A stretch of DNA of 64,000 bases. It comes from Bacillus zhangzhouensis (lineage in GTDB: Bacteria; Bacillota; Bacilli; Bacillales; Bacillaceae). The stretch covers positions 29,473-93,472 of the forward strand of contig NZ_JOTP01000013.1 in assembly GCF_000715205.1 (NCBI RefSeq), given 5' to 3'. Positions 8,136 to 19,277 of the stretch are shown piece by piece. Both the position numbers and the translations under genes were made by a program. How positions within the stretch are numbered: position 1 is the stretch's first letter; every line of letters begins with the position of its first letter. The notes beneath the pieces are model-generated. The model saw only the letters and a list, made by a program, of their open reading frames with translations, searched no databases and had not been told where the DNA came from.

Positions 8136-9758
8136 TTAACTCTTTTTTCTTAAAAATGTCGGCAAACGGTTGCCAAGTATACGCTCTAGTAATCCAACCT
8201 TGTAAGATAAGAACATATACACACCGCCGCCAGTGATCATCGAAATCAAAATCACGATACCAGCTTGTACAATTCCGCCTTCATAAGAAATCAATTGATT
8301 CACGAGCTGGCTTGTCACGAAAGCTACAACAGCCATGATCGCTGTTAAAATACTTATGAGAATAAAACGTTTGAAAATCCTACGGAACGAATAGCCTGCA
8401 TGGCGCTTAATCATGATGAACATATACAAGATCGACGCACTGTAGCCCAGTGCAGTTGCAAGCACAGAACCATTTCCTTGCAGCAAGCTAATCAGCGGGA
8501 TATTTAGGACCGTTTTAATGATGATCCCTAACAAAAGACTGACAATGGCAAATTTTTGTTTGTTAATCCCCTGCAAAATCGCTGCGTTAATGGTGAATAA
8601 AGAAAACAATAACGCAACAGGCGCATACCAGAACAAAATAGAGATCCCAATCTCAGGATGAACAGACGGATAGAAAAACCAATAAACCGGTCCTGCCAAA
8701 GCAGAGATTCCAAATGAAGCAGGCAGTACGAAGAATAAAATGACCTGCATCGTTTGATCAATTTGCCGATTGAGCAGCTTGTAATTACGTGCTGTAAATG
8801 ATTCCGTAATCGTCGGAATCAATGTTAAGCCAAACGCTGTTGCAAGTGACACAGGGATCATGACTAGCTTCGGTAAATATAACGTCACAATGGACAGGAC
8901 CGCTGTACTAATATCCTGATGTCCTGATGCAATCATGGCTCTATTAATTGTATTTGTATCGATATAAGAATAAATTGGAATCGCAAGTCCAACAAACACA
9001 TACGGTGCTGCATAACTAAACAGCTCTGTAAACATTTGCTTATAAGTCAACTCAGAGTGAGCACCTATATTAGGCTGCATGGACAGGAGACGGTCTTTCC
9101 GCTTCAGCCAATATAAATAAAGCGTAAATAATCCGCCAAATGCGCCGATAAGCGCGGCAAATGTTGCATATCCGACAGCAATAACAAGCCCGCCGTCAAG
9201 CACCTTTAAAATAATAAACGTCGCTGTTAATAGGAAGATGATTCTGACAAGTTGTTCGATGACTTGGGAAACAGCTGTCGGTCCCATCATGGAGTGTCCT
9301 TGGAAGAACCCTCGCACAAGACTCATAATTGGTACAACCAAAAGACCTAAACTCACCATCCGAATCACATATACCACTTGGTCGACGGTCAAACCGCCTG
9401 TTTCATTCGATCCGCCAAGCTGAATCTTGGCAAAAATTGGTGCGCTCAAATATAAAAGAGAAAAGGCGATAATACCGGTGACAAGCATGACCGACATACC
9501 CGCCCTGAACATTTTTCTAGTTGTTTCATAATCGCCGATTGAATTATATTTGGAGACAAATTTTGATACCGCTGTTGGAAAACCAAGCGTAGCAATACTT
9601 AAAAAGATCGTATACTGATTGTATCCATATTGGAATAGCGCACCACCAGTAGCTCCAACCATTGCGCTAAATGGAATTAAGTAAATCATACCAAGAATAC
9701 GAGAGAGATACGTCCCAATCGTTAAAACCAACGTACCACGAAGCAGTTTATTAGACAT
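8136..9758 (-). CDS. ytgP: MurJ-type lipid II flippase YtgP
   Basis: A 540-residue MVF/MATE-superfamily membrane protein with about 14 predicted helices. It opens with SNKLLRGTLVLTIGTYLSRILG, typical of YtgP/SpoVB-like flippases, and carries VGATGGALFQYGYNQY. YtgP is the B. subtilis MurJ homologue that moves lipid II outward for peptidoglycan synthesis. In-frame codons to 9773 precede it, but GGTGG supports the ATG at 9758. It is followed by ytzG after 15 bases. A close SpoVB-like paralogue is the main alternative, though gene order argues for YtgP. Confidence 0.88.
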   Translation of the reverse strand: MSNKLLRGTLVLTIGTYLSRILGMIYLIPFSAMVGATGGALFQYGYNQYTIFLSIATLGFPTAVSKFVSKYNSIGDYETTRKMFRAGMSVMLVTGIIAFSLLYLSAPIFAKIQLGGSNETGGLTVDQVVYVIRMVSLGLLVVPIMSLVRGFFQGHSMMGPTAVSQVIEQLVRIIFLLTATFIILKVLDGGLVIAVGYATFAALIGAFGGLFTLYLYWLKRKDRLLSMQPNIGAHSELTYKQMFTELFSYAAPYVFVGLAIPIYSYIDTNTINRAMIASGHQDISTAVLSIVTLYLPKLVMIPVSLATAFGLTLIPTITESFTARNYKLLNRQIDQTMQVILFFVLPASFGISALAGPVYWFFYPSVHPEIGISILFWYAPVALLFSLFTINAAILQGINKQKFAIVSLLLGIIIKTVLNIPLISLLQGNGSVLATALGYSASILYMFIMIKRHAGYSFRRIFKRFILISILTAIMAVVAFVTSQLVNQLISYEGGIVQAGIVILISMITGGGVYMFLSYKVGLLERILGNRLPTFLRKKS

Positions 9759-9892
9759 GCGCTTAACCACCATTTTTCTAATGAATATTCAACTCAACTA
9801 TTTTACCACATCATTTCATCGTACAGGTAACAATTCCAATGCAGAAGTCACAAAACCAATCAATTCATATTTCAGCCTTTCCCGATCTTCGT

Positions 9893-9898
9893 TATAAT
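9893..9898 (+). promoter_or_regulatory. -10 element of ytfP
   Basis: Consensus TATAAT about 35 bases before the ytfP start. The -35 position reads TTTCAG with a 17-base spacer, a weak match. Confidence 0.4.
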
Positions 9899-9933
9899 AG
9901 AGAAATGACTGAAAGTAGAAAGAGGAATGTAAC

Positions 9934-11205
9934 ATGAAACATTATGATGTCATTGTCATTGGCGGTGGACCTTCTGGACTGATGGCCGCGATTGCATCAG
10001 CAGAGCACGGTGCATCTGTTCTGTTAATTGACAAAGGAAACAAACTTGGCAGAAAGTTGGCCATTTCTGGCGGTGGACGCTGTAACGTCACCAATCGCCT
10101 TCCAGTAGAAGAAATCATCAAGCATATTCCCGGAAACGGCCGTTTTCTATATAGTGCATTTTCTGAGTTCAATAACGAGGATATAATTAGATTTTTTGAA
10201 AACCTAGGCATTGAACTAAAAGAAGAAGACCATGGACGCATGTTCCCTGTCTCAAACAAAGCGCAATCCGTTGTGGATGCCCTTTTAGACAGACTTCGCG
10301 CTCTGAATGTCACCATTCGAACGAATGAAAAGATTAAAACTGTTCTGTATCAAGACGGACAAGTAGCTGGAATTGTTACAAATAATGATGAAAAAATTTC
10401 AAGTGAGGCCGTCGTCATCGCCGTTGGCGGGAAAAGTGTGCCGCATACCGGCTCGACTGGCGATGGCTATGCATGGGCAGAAGCCGCTGGTCATACCATT
10501 ACAGAACTCTTCCCAACAGAAGTACCGGTTACATCAGATGAGCCATTTATTAAAGAAAAAGTACTTCAAGGGCTTTCTTTAAGAAGTGTGGCCGTAAGTG
10601 TTCTAAATAAAAAAGGAAAACCAGTTGTCACACATGTCATGGATATGATCTTCACTCACTTTGGTTTATCAGGCCCAGCTGTTCTTAGATGCAGCGGATT
10701 TGTTGTCAAAGAGCTGAAAAAACAGCCAACAGTCCGCCTGCAAATTGACTTATATCCGAAGCTTCATGACGAGGAACTGTTTCAAAAGCTTCATCGTGAC
10801 CTAAAGGACGAACCAAAAAAAGCGATTAAAAACGTATTGAAGTCTTGGATGCAGGAACGCTATTTATTGTTCCTTTTAGAACGTAATGGCATTGATCCGC
10901 AAGACACATTTTCTGGTCTCGCCAAGGAGAAACTGCGCACGTTTGCCCATGATTGTAAACATTTCATCGTTCATGCAAATGGTACGTTATCCTTAGACAA
11001 AGCGTTTGTCACAGGAGGCGGCGTTTCTGTCAAAGAGATTGAACCGAAAAAAATGGCATCTAAAAAAATGGCCGGTCTTTATTTCTGCGGAGAAATTTTA
11101 GACATCCACGGTTACACAGGCGGCTACAATATCACGTCAGCACTTGTGACAGGCAGACTTGCTGGCATGAATGCTGCACTAGAAGTAAAGGAGAGAGATC
11201 AATGA
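9934..11205 (+). CDS. ytfP: HI0933-type FAD-dependent oxidoreductase YtfP
   Basis: A 423-residue flavoprotein of the HI0933/YtfP family. The N-terminal Rossmann motif [10 protein letters not shown] (about residues 9-18), [12 protein letters not shown], and the C-terminal [16 protein letters not shown] segment that closes the FAD site are all present. The family is widely conserved but its reaction is not established. The ATG follows AGAGGAATG. The stop overlaps the start of a small membrane-protein gene by four bases, implying translational coupling. Confidence 0.88.
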   Translation: MKHYDVIVIGGGPSGLMAAIASAEHGASVLLIDKGNKLGRKLAISGGGRCNVTNRLPVEEIIKHIPGNGRFLYSAFSEFNNEDIIRFFENLGIELKEEDHGRMFPVSNKAQSVVDALLDRLRALNVTIRTNEKIKTVLYQDGQVAGIVTNNDEKISSEAVVIAVGGKSVPHTGSTGDGYAWAEAAGHTITELFPTEVPVTSDEPFIKEKVLQGLSLRSVAVSVLNKKGKPVVTHVMDMIFTHFGLSGPAVLRCSGFVVKELKKQPTVRLQIDLYPKLHDEELFQKLHRDLKDEPKKAIKNVLKSWMQERYLLFLLERNGIDPQDTFSGLAKEKLRTFAHDCKHFIVHANGTLSLDKAFVTGGGVSVKEIEPKKMASKKMAGLYFCGEILDIHGYTGGYNITSALVTGRLAGMNAALEVKERDQ

Positions 11206-11399
11206 TCAGACGCGCACTTCCAATCGTACTTGCGGTCGTTATTAGTTTGACAGCCGCTGTTTTCATGAAGCTGTCGATTACCCCGTTAAAAGTCGCCATT
11301 GTTTTGGCATTTACCATTTTCGCAGTTTGTTTAAAAGAATATGTCTACCGTCTTCGCAAACGAATTGAGGAAAAATCATCTTCACATATCGATGGTTGA
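11202..11399 (+). CDS. Small two-helix membrane protein coupled to ytfP
   Basis: A 65-residue protein I do not recognise by name. Two hydrophobic stretches (about residues 5-22 and 28-46) are joined by a short SITPLK turn and followed by a basic tail, [12 protein letters not shown], likely cytoplasmic. Its ATG overlaps the ytfP stop as ATGA, and GGAGAG lies just upstream within ytfP. The overlap, ribosome site and hydrophobic pattern make it a likely real gene. It may anchor or accompany the flavoprotein; this is inference from coupling only. Confidence 0.7.
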   Translation: MIRRALPIVLAVVISLTAAVFMKLSITPLKVAIVLAFTIFAVCLKEYVYRLRKRIEEKSSSHIDG

Positions 11400-11429
11400 T
11401 AAATGGAAGGAAAACATGTTACGGTAAAA

Positions 11430-11460
11430 TGGAGGACGAGTGAGAAACTCGCCTCTTTTT
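11430..11460 (+). terminator. Terminator of the ytfP transcript
   Basis: GAGG-A-CGAGT / ACTCGCCTC hairpin with one bulged A, followed by CTTTTTG. Confidence 0.65.
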
Positions 11461-11487
11461 GTTTGAAAATAGTTGAGAGCGGGGATA
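11461..11487 (+). promoter_or_regulatory. Candidate sigma-B promoter of opuD
   Basis: GTTTGA (11461-11466), 14 bases, GGGGAT (11481-11486) matches the sigma-B pattern GTTTAA-N12-14-GGGTAT at 5 of 6 bases in each box. It lies about 55 bases upstream of opuD. General-stress control would suit an osmoprotectant transporter. Confidence 0.5.
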
Positions 11488-11539
11488 TTAAACAAAATCC
11501 TCTGCTTAAACGTGTAGAACAACAGGAGAGTGAGATGGT

Positions 11540-13072
11540 GTGAAAAACGTATCAAGTGTATTTTGGATTGTGATTGCGATCACATTTGTTGCCGTTCTAT
11601 GGGGAGCCTTTTCTCCAGAAACACTGCAAAATGTGACGGATCAAATTCAAACATACATTACAAATGACTTTGGCTGGTATTACTTATTAGTGGTATCACT
11701 GCTAGTCGGCTTTTGTCTATTCTTTATTTTTAGCCCAATCGGTAAAATTACACTAGGAAAGCCAGGCGAAGAGCCTGAATTTGGTCTATTTTCTTGGTTT
11801 GCTATGCTATTTAGTGCCGGTATGGGAATTGGTCTTGTTTTTTACGGAGCAGCTGAACCGATCAGCCACTATGCCATTCAGTCACCAACAGGTGAGACTG
11901 AAACCGCACAGGCCTTCCGCGATTCTCTTCGTTATACTTTTTTCCACTGGGGGCTTCATGCATGGGCTATTTATGCCATTGTTGCACTTTGCATCGCTTA
12001 CTTTAAATTTAGAAAAGATGCACCCGGCTTAATCAGTGCGACGTTGCAGCCGGTTTTAGGAGATAGAATTCACGGATGGATCGGAAAAACCATCGATTGT
12101 ATTGCTGTATTTGCAACAGTAGTTGGGGTTGCAACAAGCTTAGGATTAGGCGCAGCACAAATCAATGGTGGATTAAATTACCTATTTCAAATTCCGAATG
12201 CTTTTAGCACACAATTGATCATTATTGCGATTGTGACGGTGCTCTTCCTTGCATCTGCACTAAGCGGTATTGGAAAAGGGATTAAGTATTTAAGTAATAT
12301 CAACATGGTATTAGCAGCTGTTCTGATGTTTTTCTTACTTTTGGCAGGTCCAACTGTTTTTATTTTAAATTCATTTACTGACTCGATTGGACAATACTTA
12401 TCCAACATCGTTCAAATGAGCTTTCGGTTATCTCCAAATGATCCTGAAAAGAGAGAATGGATTAATGGATGGACGATCTTTTATTGGGCATGGTGGATCT
12501 CTTGGGCACCATTTGTCGGAATCTTTATCGCAAGAGTGTCACGCGGACGGACAATTCGGGAGTTTTTAGTTGGTGTCTTAGTCGCTCCTTCTATCCTTGT
12601 ATTCCTTTGGTTCTCCATTTTTGGTGTATCTGCCATGGACTTACAGCAAAAGAATATTGTTGATGTTGCAGGTCTTTCCACTGAAACGATGCTCTTTGGT
12701 GTACTAAATGAATATCCACTGGCGATGGTTACATCAATTCTAGCACTCATTTTAATTGCGGTATTCTTTATCACTTCCGCTGATTCAGCCACATTTGTGC
12801 TTGGAATGCAGACAACCTACGGATCATTAAACCCTTCTGGCAGTGTCAAAGTCAGCTGGGGCATCATCCAATCAGCTGTTGCTGCAGTGCTTTTATTTTC
12901 AGGCGGACTTGAAGCCTTGCAAAATACAGCAAAACTCGCAGCTTTGCCGTTCTCCGTTGTCATCATTTTGATGATCGTATCGCTGTATAGATCATTAAAT
13001 GATGAACGAAGGACAATCAAACAAGCAAACAAAGTGAATAAACCACGAAGTCCAAGAGTAAAAAAAGCATAA
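11540..13072 (+). CDS. opuD: Glycine betaine transporter OpuD (BCCT family)
   Basis: A 510-residue BCCT transporter with about 12 membrane helices. [14 protein letters not shown] and the Trp-rich [17 protein letters not shown] segment (around residues 310-326), which forms the aromatic betaine-binding box, are diagnostic. It takes up glycine betaine with sodium for osmoprotection. The start is GTG at 11540, with AGGAG some 11 bases upstream; an overlapping out-of-frame ATG is ignored. The basic C-terminal tail ([16 protein letters not shown]) is like that of B. subtilis OpuD. A sigma-B-like promoter precedes it and a terminator follows. Confidence 0.93.
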   Translation: MKNVSSVFWIVIAITFVAVLWGAFSPETLQNVTDQIQTYITNDFGWYYLLVVSLLVGFCLFFIFSPIGKITLGKPGEEPEFGLFSWFAMLFSAGMGIGLVFYGAAEPISHYAIQSPTGETETAQAFRDSLRYTFFHWGLHAWAIYAIVALCIAYFKFRKDAPGLISATLQPVLGDRIHGWIGKTIDCIAVFATVVGVATSLGLGAAQINGGLNYLFQIPNAFSTQLIIIAIVTVLFLASALSGIGKGIKYLSNINMVLAAVLMFFLLLAGPTVFILNSFTDSIGQYLSNIVQMSFRLSPNDPEKREWINGWTIFYWAWWISWAPFVGIFIARVSRGRTIREFLVGVLVAPSILVFLWFSIFGVSAMDLQQKNIVDVAGLSTETMLFGVLNEYPLAMVTSILALILIAVFFITSADSATFVLGMQTTYGSLNPSGSVKVSWGIIQSAVAAVLLFSGGLEALQNTAKLAALPFSVVIILMIVSLYRSLNDERRTIKQANKVNKPRSPRVKKA

Positions 13073-13082
13073 TCGTAAGAAG

Positions 13083-13110
13083 AAAAAGCCGTTATTCGAA
13101 CGGCTTTTTT
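13083..13110 (+). terminator. Terminator of opuD
   Basis: AAAAAGCCGTT, an ATTCG loop, AACGGCTTTTTT. Confidence 0.9.
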
Positions 13111-13129
13111 CTATATAGATCATTTAAGA

Positions 13130-13157
13130 TTGTCATGACCTTGCGGATCCCTATAAA
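13130..13157 (+). promoter_or_regulatory. Candidate sigma-A promoter of the CbrC-family gene
   Basis: TTGTCA (13130-13135), 16 bases, TATAAA (13152-13157), ending about 43 bases before the start codon. Confidence 0.5.
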
Positions 13158-13199
13158 ATAGTGATGAATCATTCACTTTTCTACATAATGGAGGTTTAT

Positions 13200-13724
13200 A
13201 TGACGTTACCTACGTTCAAGTACAACCCAGACCCAATTTCATTAAACGTGATCAAAAAAGAGCATACGACATGTCCTGTTTGTGAAAAAGAAAGCGAATA
13301 TGTGTATCACGGTCCATTTTATTCCGTTGAAGATATAGAAGGAATCTGCCCTTGGTGCATTAAAGATGGATCAGCCGCTAAAAAATACAATGGATCGTTT
13401 CAAGACGATGTGAGTTGTGATGACGTCAATCAACAAGAATATGTAGATGAACTCATCTTCAGAACGCCTGGTTATTGCGGATGGCAGCAGGAATATTGGT
13501 TAAGCCATTGCGGTGATTTTTGCGCGATTGTCCAATATGTTGGATGGAAAGAGATTGAGCATTTAGAGGAAGAGCTCTCTGAGGACATCGAAGACATTTG
13601 TAGTGGTGGAGGATTAACGAAAGAGAACCTTAAGCAATGGCTCGTTAACGGAGGAGACTTACAAGGCTATCTCTTTCAATGTGTTCACTGCAAGAAGCAT
13701 CGTTTATATATTGACGCTAGTTAA
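13200..13724 (+). CDS. CbrC (UPF0167) family zinc-ribbon-like protein
   Basis: A 174-residue soluble protein of the CbrC/UPF0167 family. It has CPVC near residue 22, CPWC near 48 and a late CVHC pair, suggesting bound zinc, plus the family segments YHGPFYSVED and FRTPGYCGWQQEYWLSHCGD. E. coli CbrC is linked to colicin E2 tolerance, but the biochemical role is unknown. The start is the ATG at 13200 behind GGAGG; a 13-codon in-frame extension has no ribosome site. It is monocistronic, between two terminators. It was probably gained or lost relative to B. subtilis, as I do not recall it there. Confidence 0.85.
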   Translation: MTLPTFKYNPDPISLNVIKKEHTTCPVCEKESEYVYHGPFYSVEDIEGICPWCIKDGSAAKKYNGSFQDDVSCDDVNQQEYVDELIFRTPGYCGWQQEYWLSHCGDFCAIVQYVGWKEIEHLEEELSEDIEDICSGGGLTKENLKQWLVNGGDLQGYLFQCVHCKKHRLYIDAS

Positions 13725-13726
13725 TC

Positions 13727-13756
13727 AAAAAGGACCCTTCAATCAGGTCCTTTTTT
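13727..13756. terminator. Bidirectional terminator CbrC gene / cse60
   Basis: AAAAAGGACC, a nine-base loop, GGTCCTTTTTT. Confidence 0.85.
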
Positions 13757-13764
13757 AATGCTGG

Positions 13765-13947
13765 TTATTTTTTATATAAAATAAGCGCAGAAAAACAGTA
13801 GAGTTGTTCTCCTCCTTGCTCACAGATCACTGCTACATTGTACTTGATGTCAATGATTTGGTCGTCATCCATTCCTTTTAAAAATAGATTGATTTCGCTC
13901 TGTAAATCTTTTTCGTGTTCTTCATCAAATACAGCTACCTTTAGCAC
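13765..13947 (-). CDS. cse60: Sporulation protein Cse60
   Basis: A 60-residue protein recognised by VAVFDEEHEKDLQSEINLFL and the terminal YCFSALILYK. B. subtilis Cse60 is a sigma-E-controlled mother-cell protein of unknown function. The reading frame is open to 14079, but GGGAG nine bases upstream selects the GTG at 13947, giving exactly 60 residues as in B. subtilis. A longer 104-residue form would read through the ytwF terminator and is rejected. A possible sigma-E promoter lies about 35 bases upstream. Confidence 0.82.
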   Translation of the reverse strand: MLKVAVFDEEHEKDLQSEINLFLKGMDDDQIIDIKYNVAVICEQGGEQLYCFSALILYKK

Positions 13948-13972
13948 ATATGCCACTCTCCCTTCTCTCGCT

Positions 13973-14007
13973 ACTCTATCTTTATGCACATAGAGACGGG
14001 CATATGA
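13973..14007 (-). promoter_or_regulatory. Possible sigma-E promoter of cse60
   Basis: On the minus strand, TCATATG, 14 bases, CATAAAGA. The first box matches KMATATT at 6 of 7 and the second CATACAHT at about 5 of 8, with spacing in range. Placement just upstream of a known sigma-E gene supports it; the -10 match is weak. Confidence 0.4.
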
Positions 14008-14009
14008 AC

Positions 14010-14042
14010 AAAAAAAGCCTTCCATCTCATCGATGAAAGGAC
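14010..14042 (-). terminator. Terminator of ytwF
   Basis: On the minus strand, GTCCTTTCATC, short loop, GATGGAAGGC with one G-T pair, then a run of seven T. Confidence 0.8.
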
Positions 14043-14048
14043 TCCTTT

Positions 14049-14369
14049 TTACAGCTTCGGTTTTGTTTCTCCTGTCCATGCAAGCATCCCACCAACCACA
14101 TTGGTCGCTTGATAGCCTTGGTCTTCTAGGTAATAGCAGACATTTTCACTACGTTTACCAGAACGACAAATGATATAATATTCCTGCGTTTTATCGAACG
14201 CATCTAGTTTCTCAGGGATATCTCCCATTCGAATATGGACTGCTTCTGGGATCATGCCTTCTGCTACCTCTTCATCCTCACGTACGTCGACTAGCTGAAT
14301 GGCTTCTTCTTGCTCAAGTTTTTGCTTTAATTCTTCTATTGAAATTTCTTTTACTGACACGACTCTCAT
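14049..14369 (-). CDS. ytwF: Single-domain rhodanese YtwF
   Basis: A 106-residue rhodanese. The active-site loop CRSGKRS puts the persulfide-carrying Cys at residue 68; LVDVREDEE and GGMLAW are the usual framing motifs. Such proteins transfer sulfane sulfur in the cytoplasm; partners here are unknown. Start ATG at 14369, preceded by GGAGA. It ends in a terminator directly upstream of cse60. It follows yteU by 45 bases without an evident terminator, so some read-through from the rhamnogalacturonan operon is possible. Confidence 0.9.
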   Translation of the reverse strand: MRVVSVKEISIEELKQKLEQEEAIQLVDVREDEEVAEGMIPEAVHIRMGDIPEKLDAFDKTQEYYIICRSGKRSENVCYYLEDQGYQATNVVGGMLAWTGETKPKL

Positions 14370-14414
14370 CTCTCCTTTTGTTCACGGTGACACCATTATA
14401 GCAAATCATTCACA

Positions 14415-15098
14415 TCACTGCGTATTCACCCGCTTCGATTGAAGGAAAGATGGCAATCGTTTCTGCACATCTACTGCCTGCTGCTCACTTTCAAACTCTA
14501 CCTTTTTAAAGACTTGATAGGCTAGCCACATGTGTCCATATGCGAGAATACTCACGCTAAAAAACGGCACGATCCCCGGCAAATAAGCAAATAGGACAAA
14601 CAGGACGGCCGAGAAAACGAGCATAGAGAGCGTATATTGCAAATACGAAAGACCAAGCAGAAGAGAGAATTTCAGATAGAGACGCTTTTTCCAATCGTAA
14701 TGAGCAAGCAGCGGAAAAATATAAAACAAGCTGACAATAAACAGAAAACCAAAGATATAAATGGCAAAGCGAAGCATATGTAAAAACCAGCTCGTTGGAT
14801 AAATATAAGCAAGGTCTACATAAATAATCGTCCCAATCATGAGCAGCACCACGCCAATCAGATTAGAGCGTACAAACTCCTCGCGGTATACCTTCCAAAA
14901 GGTGCAGAATACTTTGACTTGTTCGTGCCCTTGTATCCACTTTCTCATCACGGAAAATAACGCAGTTGTCGCAGGCATAAATCCAAAGACCCCAAGCCCC
15001 AGTAATGTGAACAAAAGCCATAGCAAATTGGTATAGGCGAGCCGCATCACCCACTCACACATCCGCAGCATTCTACTCATTGATCCATCATGATCCAT
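14415..15098 (-). CDS. yteU: DUF624 membrane protein YteU
   Basis: A 227-residue protein with about five membrane helices. The beginning (RLAYTNLLWLLFTLLGLGVFGFMPATTALFSV) is the DUF624/YesL-family signature. Family genes are regularly found next to carbohydrate ABC transporters of the YteP/YtcP type, yet their role is unknown. Start ATG at 15098 lies eight bases after GGAGGG. It is the last gene of the yteP-R-S-T-U operon, 24 bases after yteT. Confidence 0.85.
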   Translation of the reverse strand: MDHDGSMSRMLRMCEWVMRLAYTNLLWLLFTLLGLGVFGFMPATTALFSVMRKWIQGHEQVKVFCTFWKVYREEFVRSNLIGVVLLMIGTIIYVDLAYIYPTSWFLHMLRFAIYIFGFLFIVSLFYIFPLLAHYDWKKRLYLKFSLLLGLSYLQYTLSMLVFSAVLFVLFAYLPGIVPFFSVSILAYGHMWLAYQVFKKVEFESEQQAVDVQKRLPSFLQSKRVNTQ

Positions 15099-15122
15099 CT
15101 CTTTTCCCTCCTCTCTTTCTCG

Positions 15123-16421
15123 TTACACCGTCTCTTTTTGAAACAATTCTTCTATTTCGATTGGGCGTTTTTCTGCGACAGAGCGCCACATACCTTCCCC
15201 AATTGCAATCGAATAAGCACCAGCCTCTGCTCCTGCCGAAATGTCATAGTGGATCAACGGATCTTTTCCTAAAAATAAATCTGCTAGCAGCAACGGATCT
15301 CCGCCGCCATGTCCGCCTGGCTGCTTCACGACTTCAATTGTCTCTTTTGCTCCAAACATCGGATAGTAAGAAATCGTTTGTTCCGGGAATTGAAAAGGAA
15401 TTCTCGATGGTACATGAAACTCATTTGTTTCAATGCGTCCCTTCGTCCCGTTAATCGCAAGCCGGTACCCTTCATACGGAGCTGAAAATTGAATCGAATA
15501 GCTTAATAGGGCACCTTGGTCATAAGCCACTGACGCCACATACGTATCCTCAATGTCAATTTCCTTATCAAAAATACAGGCATCTGGGCGGTAATTTGAG
15601 TACTGTTGCGTTGGCTCCTGACCTGATTCAATATGATCGTCCTCCACCTTCGAGCGCTCTACCCGGGGATTCCACCTTGCTTCATAATGACATGTATCTT
15701 TCACATGGCATGTTCCGCAATACCTATTTTTCTCATCCTGTAAGGGATTCCAAGGACTTTCGCTTCCATAATAGTTGAGCGCCCCATAAGCAAATACTTG
15801 CTTCGGCTTTTGATCAATCCACCAGTTGACCAAATCAAAATGATGGGTCGACTTATGAATAGACAGACCTCCAGAGAATTGACGTGTGCGATTCCACCTT
15901 TTGAAATAACTGGCTCCATGATACGTGTCAATGAGCCAGCTCAGTTCAACAGAGGTGACCCTTCCGATCTTCCCGTCTAAAATGAGCTCTTTCACCTTCC
16001 GATGAAATGGATTGTAGCGATAATTAAAGGTGACCGTCACCTTCCCTTTGCTCTCTGCCTCTTTATCCATCACTTTTTTCGCGTCTTTTGCTGTTGTCAC
16101 CATCGGTTTTTCAGTGATGACATCAAGATCATGATCAAGTGCCTGCATGATATACGTGACATGCGTATCATCTCGTCCTGCCACAATGACGATGTCTGGC
16201 TTTGCTTCCTTCACCATCTGATCAAATGCATCCTCATGAAAAAATGAGACCCCTCTCAGCGATGGAAAGCGCTGCTGACAAATTGTATACCGCTGATCAT
16301 CTATATCTAGAAGCCCTGTGATTCTGTAATGCTCATTGAAATCCTCTATGAGCGGTTTAATAAACATATTGAAAGCACGATGACTGAGCCCACAAATCAC
16401 GACCCGTTTCACATTCCCCAC
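15123..16421 (-). CDS. yteT: Gfo/Idh/MocA-family dehydrogenase YteT
   Basis: A 432-residue NAD(P)-dependent oxidoreductase of the Gfo/Idh/MocA family. VVICGLSHRAFN is the nucleotide-binding start and ITEKPM the catalytic-lysine motif (about residues 96-101). A CGTCHVKDTC cluster near residues 240-250 could bind a metal, a trait of some family branches. Its substrate is presumably a sugar released from rhamnogalacturonan, given its operon, but this is inference. It lies eight bases downstream of yteS. Confidence 0.85.
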   Translation of the reverse strand: MGNVKRVVICGLSHRAFNMFIKPLIEDFNEHYRITGLLDIDDQRYTICQQRFPSLRGVSFFHEDAFDQMVKEAKPDIVIVAGRDDTHVTYIMQALDHDLDVITEKPMVTTAKDAKKVMDKEAESKGKVTVTFNYRYNPFHRKVKELILDGKIGRVTSVELSWLIDTYHGASYFKRWNRTRQFSGGLSIHKSTHHFDLVNWWIDQKPKQVFAYGALNYYGSESPWNPLQDEKNRYCGTCHVKDTCHYEARWNPRVERSKVEDDHIESGQEPTQQYSNYRPDACIFDKEIDIEDTYVASVAYDQGALLSYSIQFSAPYEGYRLAINGTKGRIETNEFHVPSRIPFQFPEQTISYYPMFGAKETIEVVKQPGGHGGGDPLLLADLFLGKDPLIHYDISAGAEAGAYSIAIGEGMWRSVAEKRPIEIEELFQKETV

Positions 16422-16429
16422 CCCTTTTT

Positions 16430-19046
<2,617 letters not shown>

Positions 19047-19105
19047 TAATAAAGCCTCCCCTCATGCTGATGCATGTGTTAACTGTATCTTAAGGATGAA
19101 AAATC

Positions 19106-19129
19106 CGTCTACAATCATATCAACAGATC
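19106..19129. promoter_or_regulatory. Motif shared with the ytcP leader: candidate YtdP operator
   Basis: CGTCTACAATCAT (19106-19118) followed by AACAGATC (19122-19129). The same two blocks, with one mismatch in the first, occur in the same order upstream of ytcP at 26723-26755. It overlaps the yteP -10 and start region. Confidence 0.5.
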
Positions 19130-19155
19130 ATATTTCCTTAGGGGAAGCTACTCAA
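19127..19155 (-). promoter_or_regulatory. Sigma-A promoter of the yteP operon
   Basis: On the minus strand, TTGAGT (19155-19150), exactly 17 bases, TATGAT (19132-19127). Predicted start about 75 bases before the yteP ATG. Confidence 0.6.
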
Positions 19156-19204
19156 AATGTTACATAAAACATAAGAAAATGATCCTAATCTCAGAAAATG
19201 ATTA

Positions 19205-19233
19205 TTGACAAACCTACCAGATTTTTGGATTAA
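19205..19233 (+). promoter_or_regulatory. Candidate promoter of ytdP
   Basis: Consensus -35 TTGACA (19205-19210), 17 bases, GATTAA (19228-19233). The -10 is imperfect; TTAATA two bases on is an alternative. Confidence 0.5.
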
Positions 19234-19277
19234 TAAAATAAGGGGAAAAGATTGTTTCGTTTGAAATGGGGGGTTTT

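Noticed and set aside
9942..10316. 124-codon minus-strand frame inside ytfP
   Set aside because: Antisense to a well-supported flavoprotein gene; no ribosome site or recognisable motifs.
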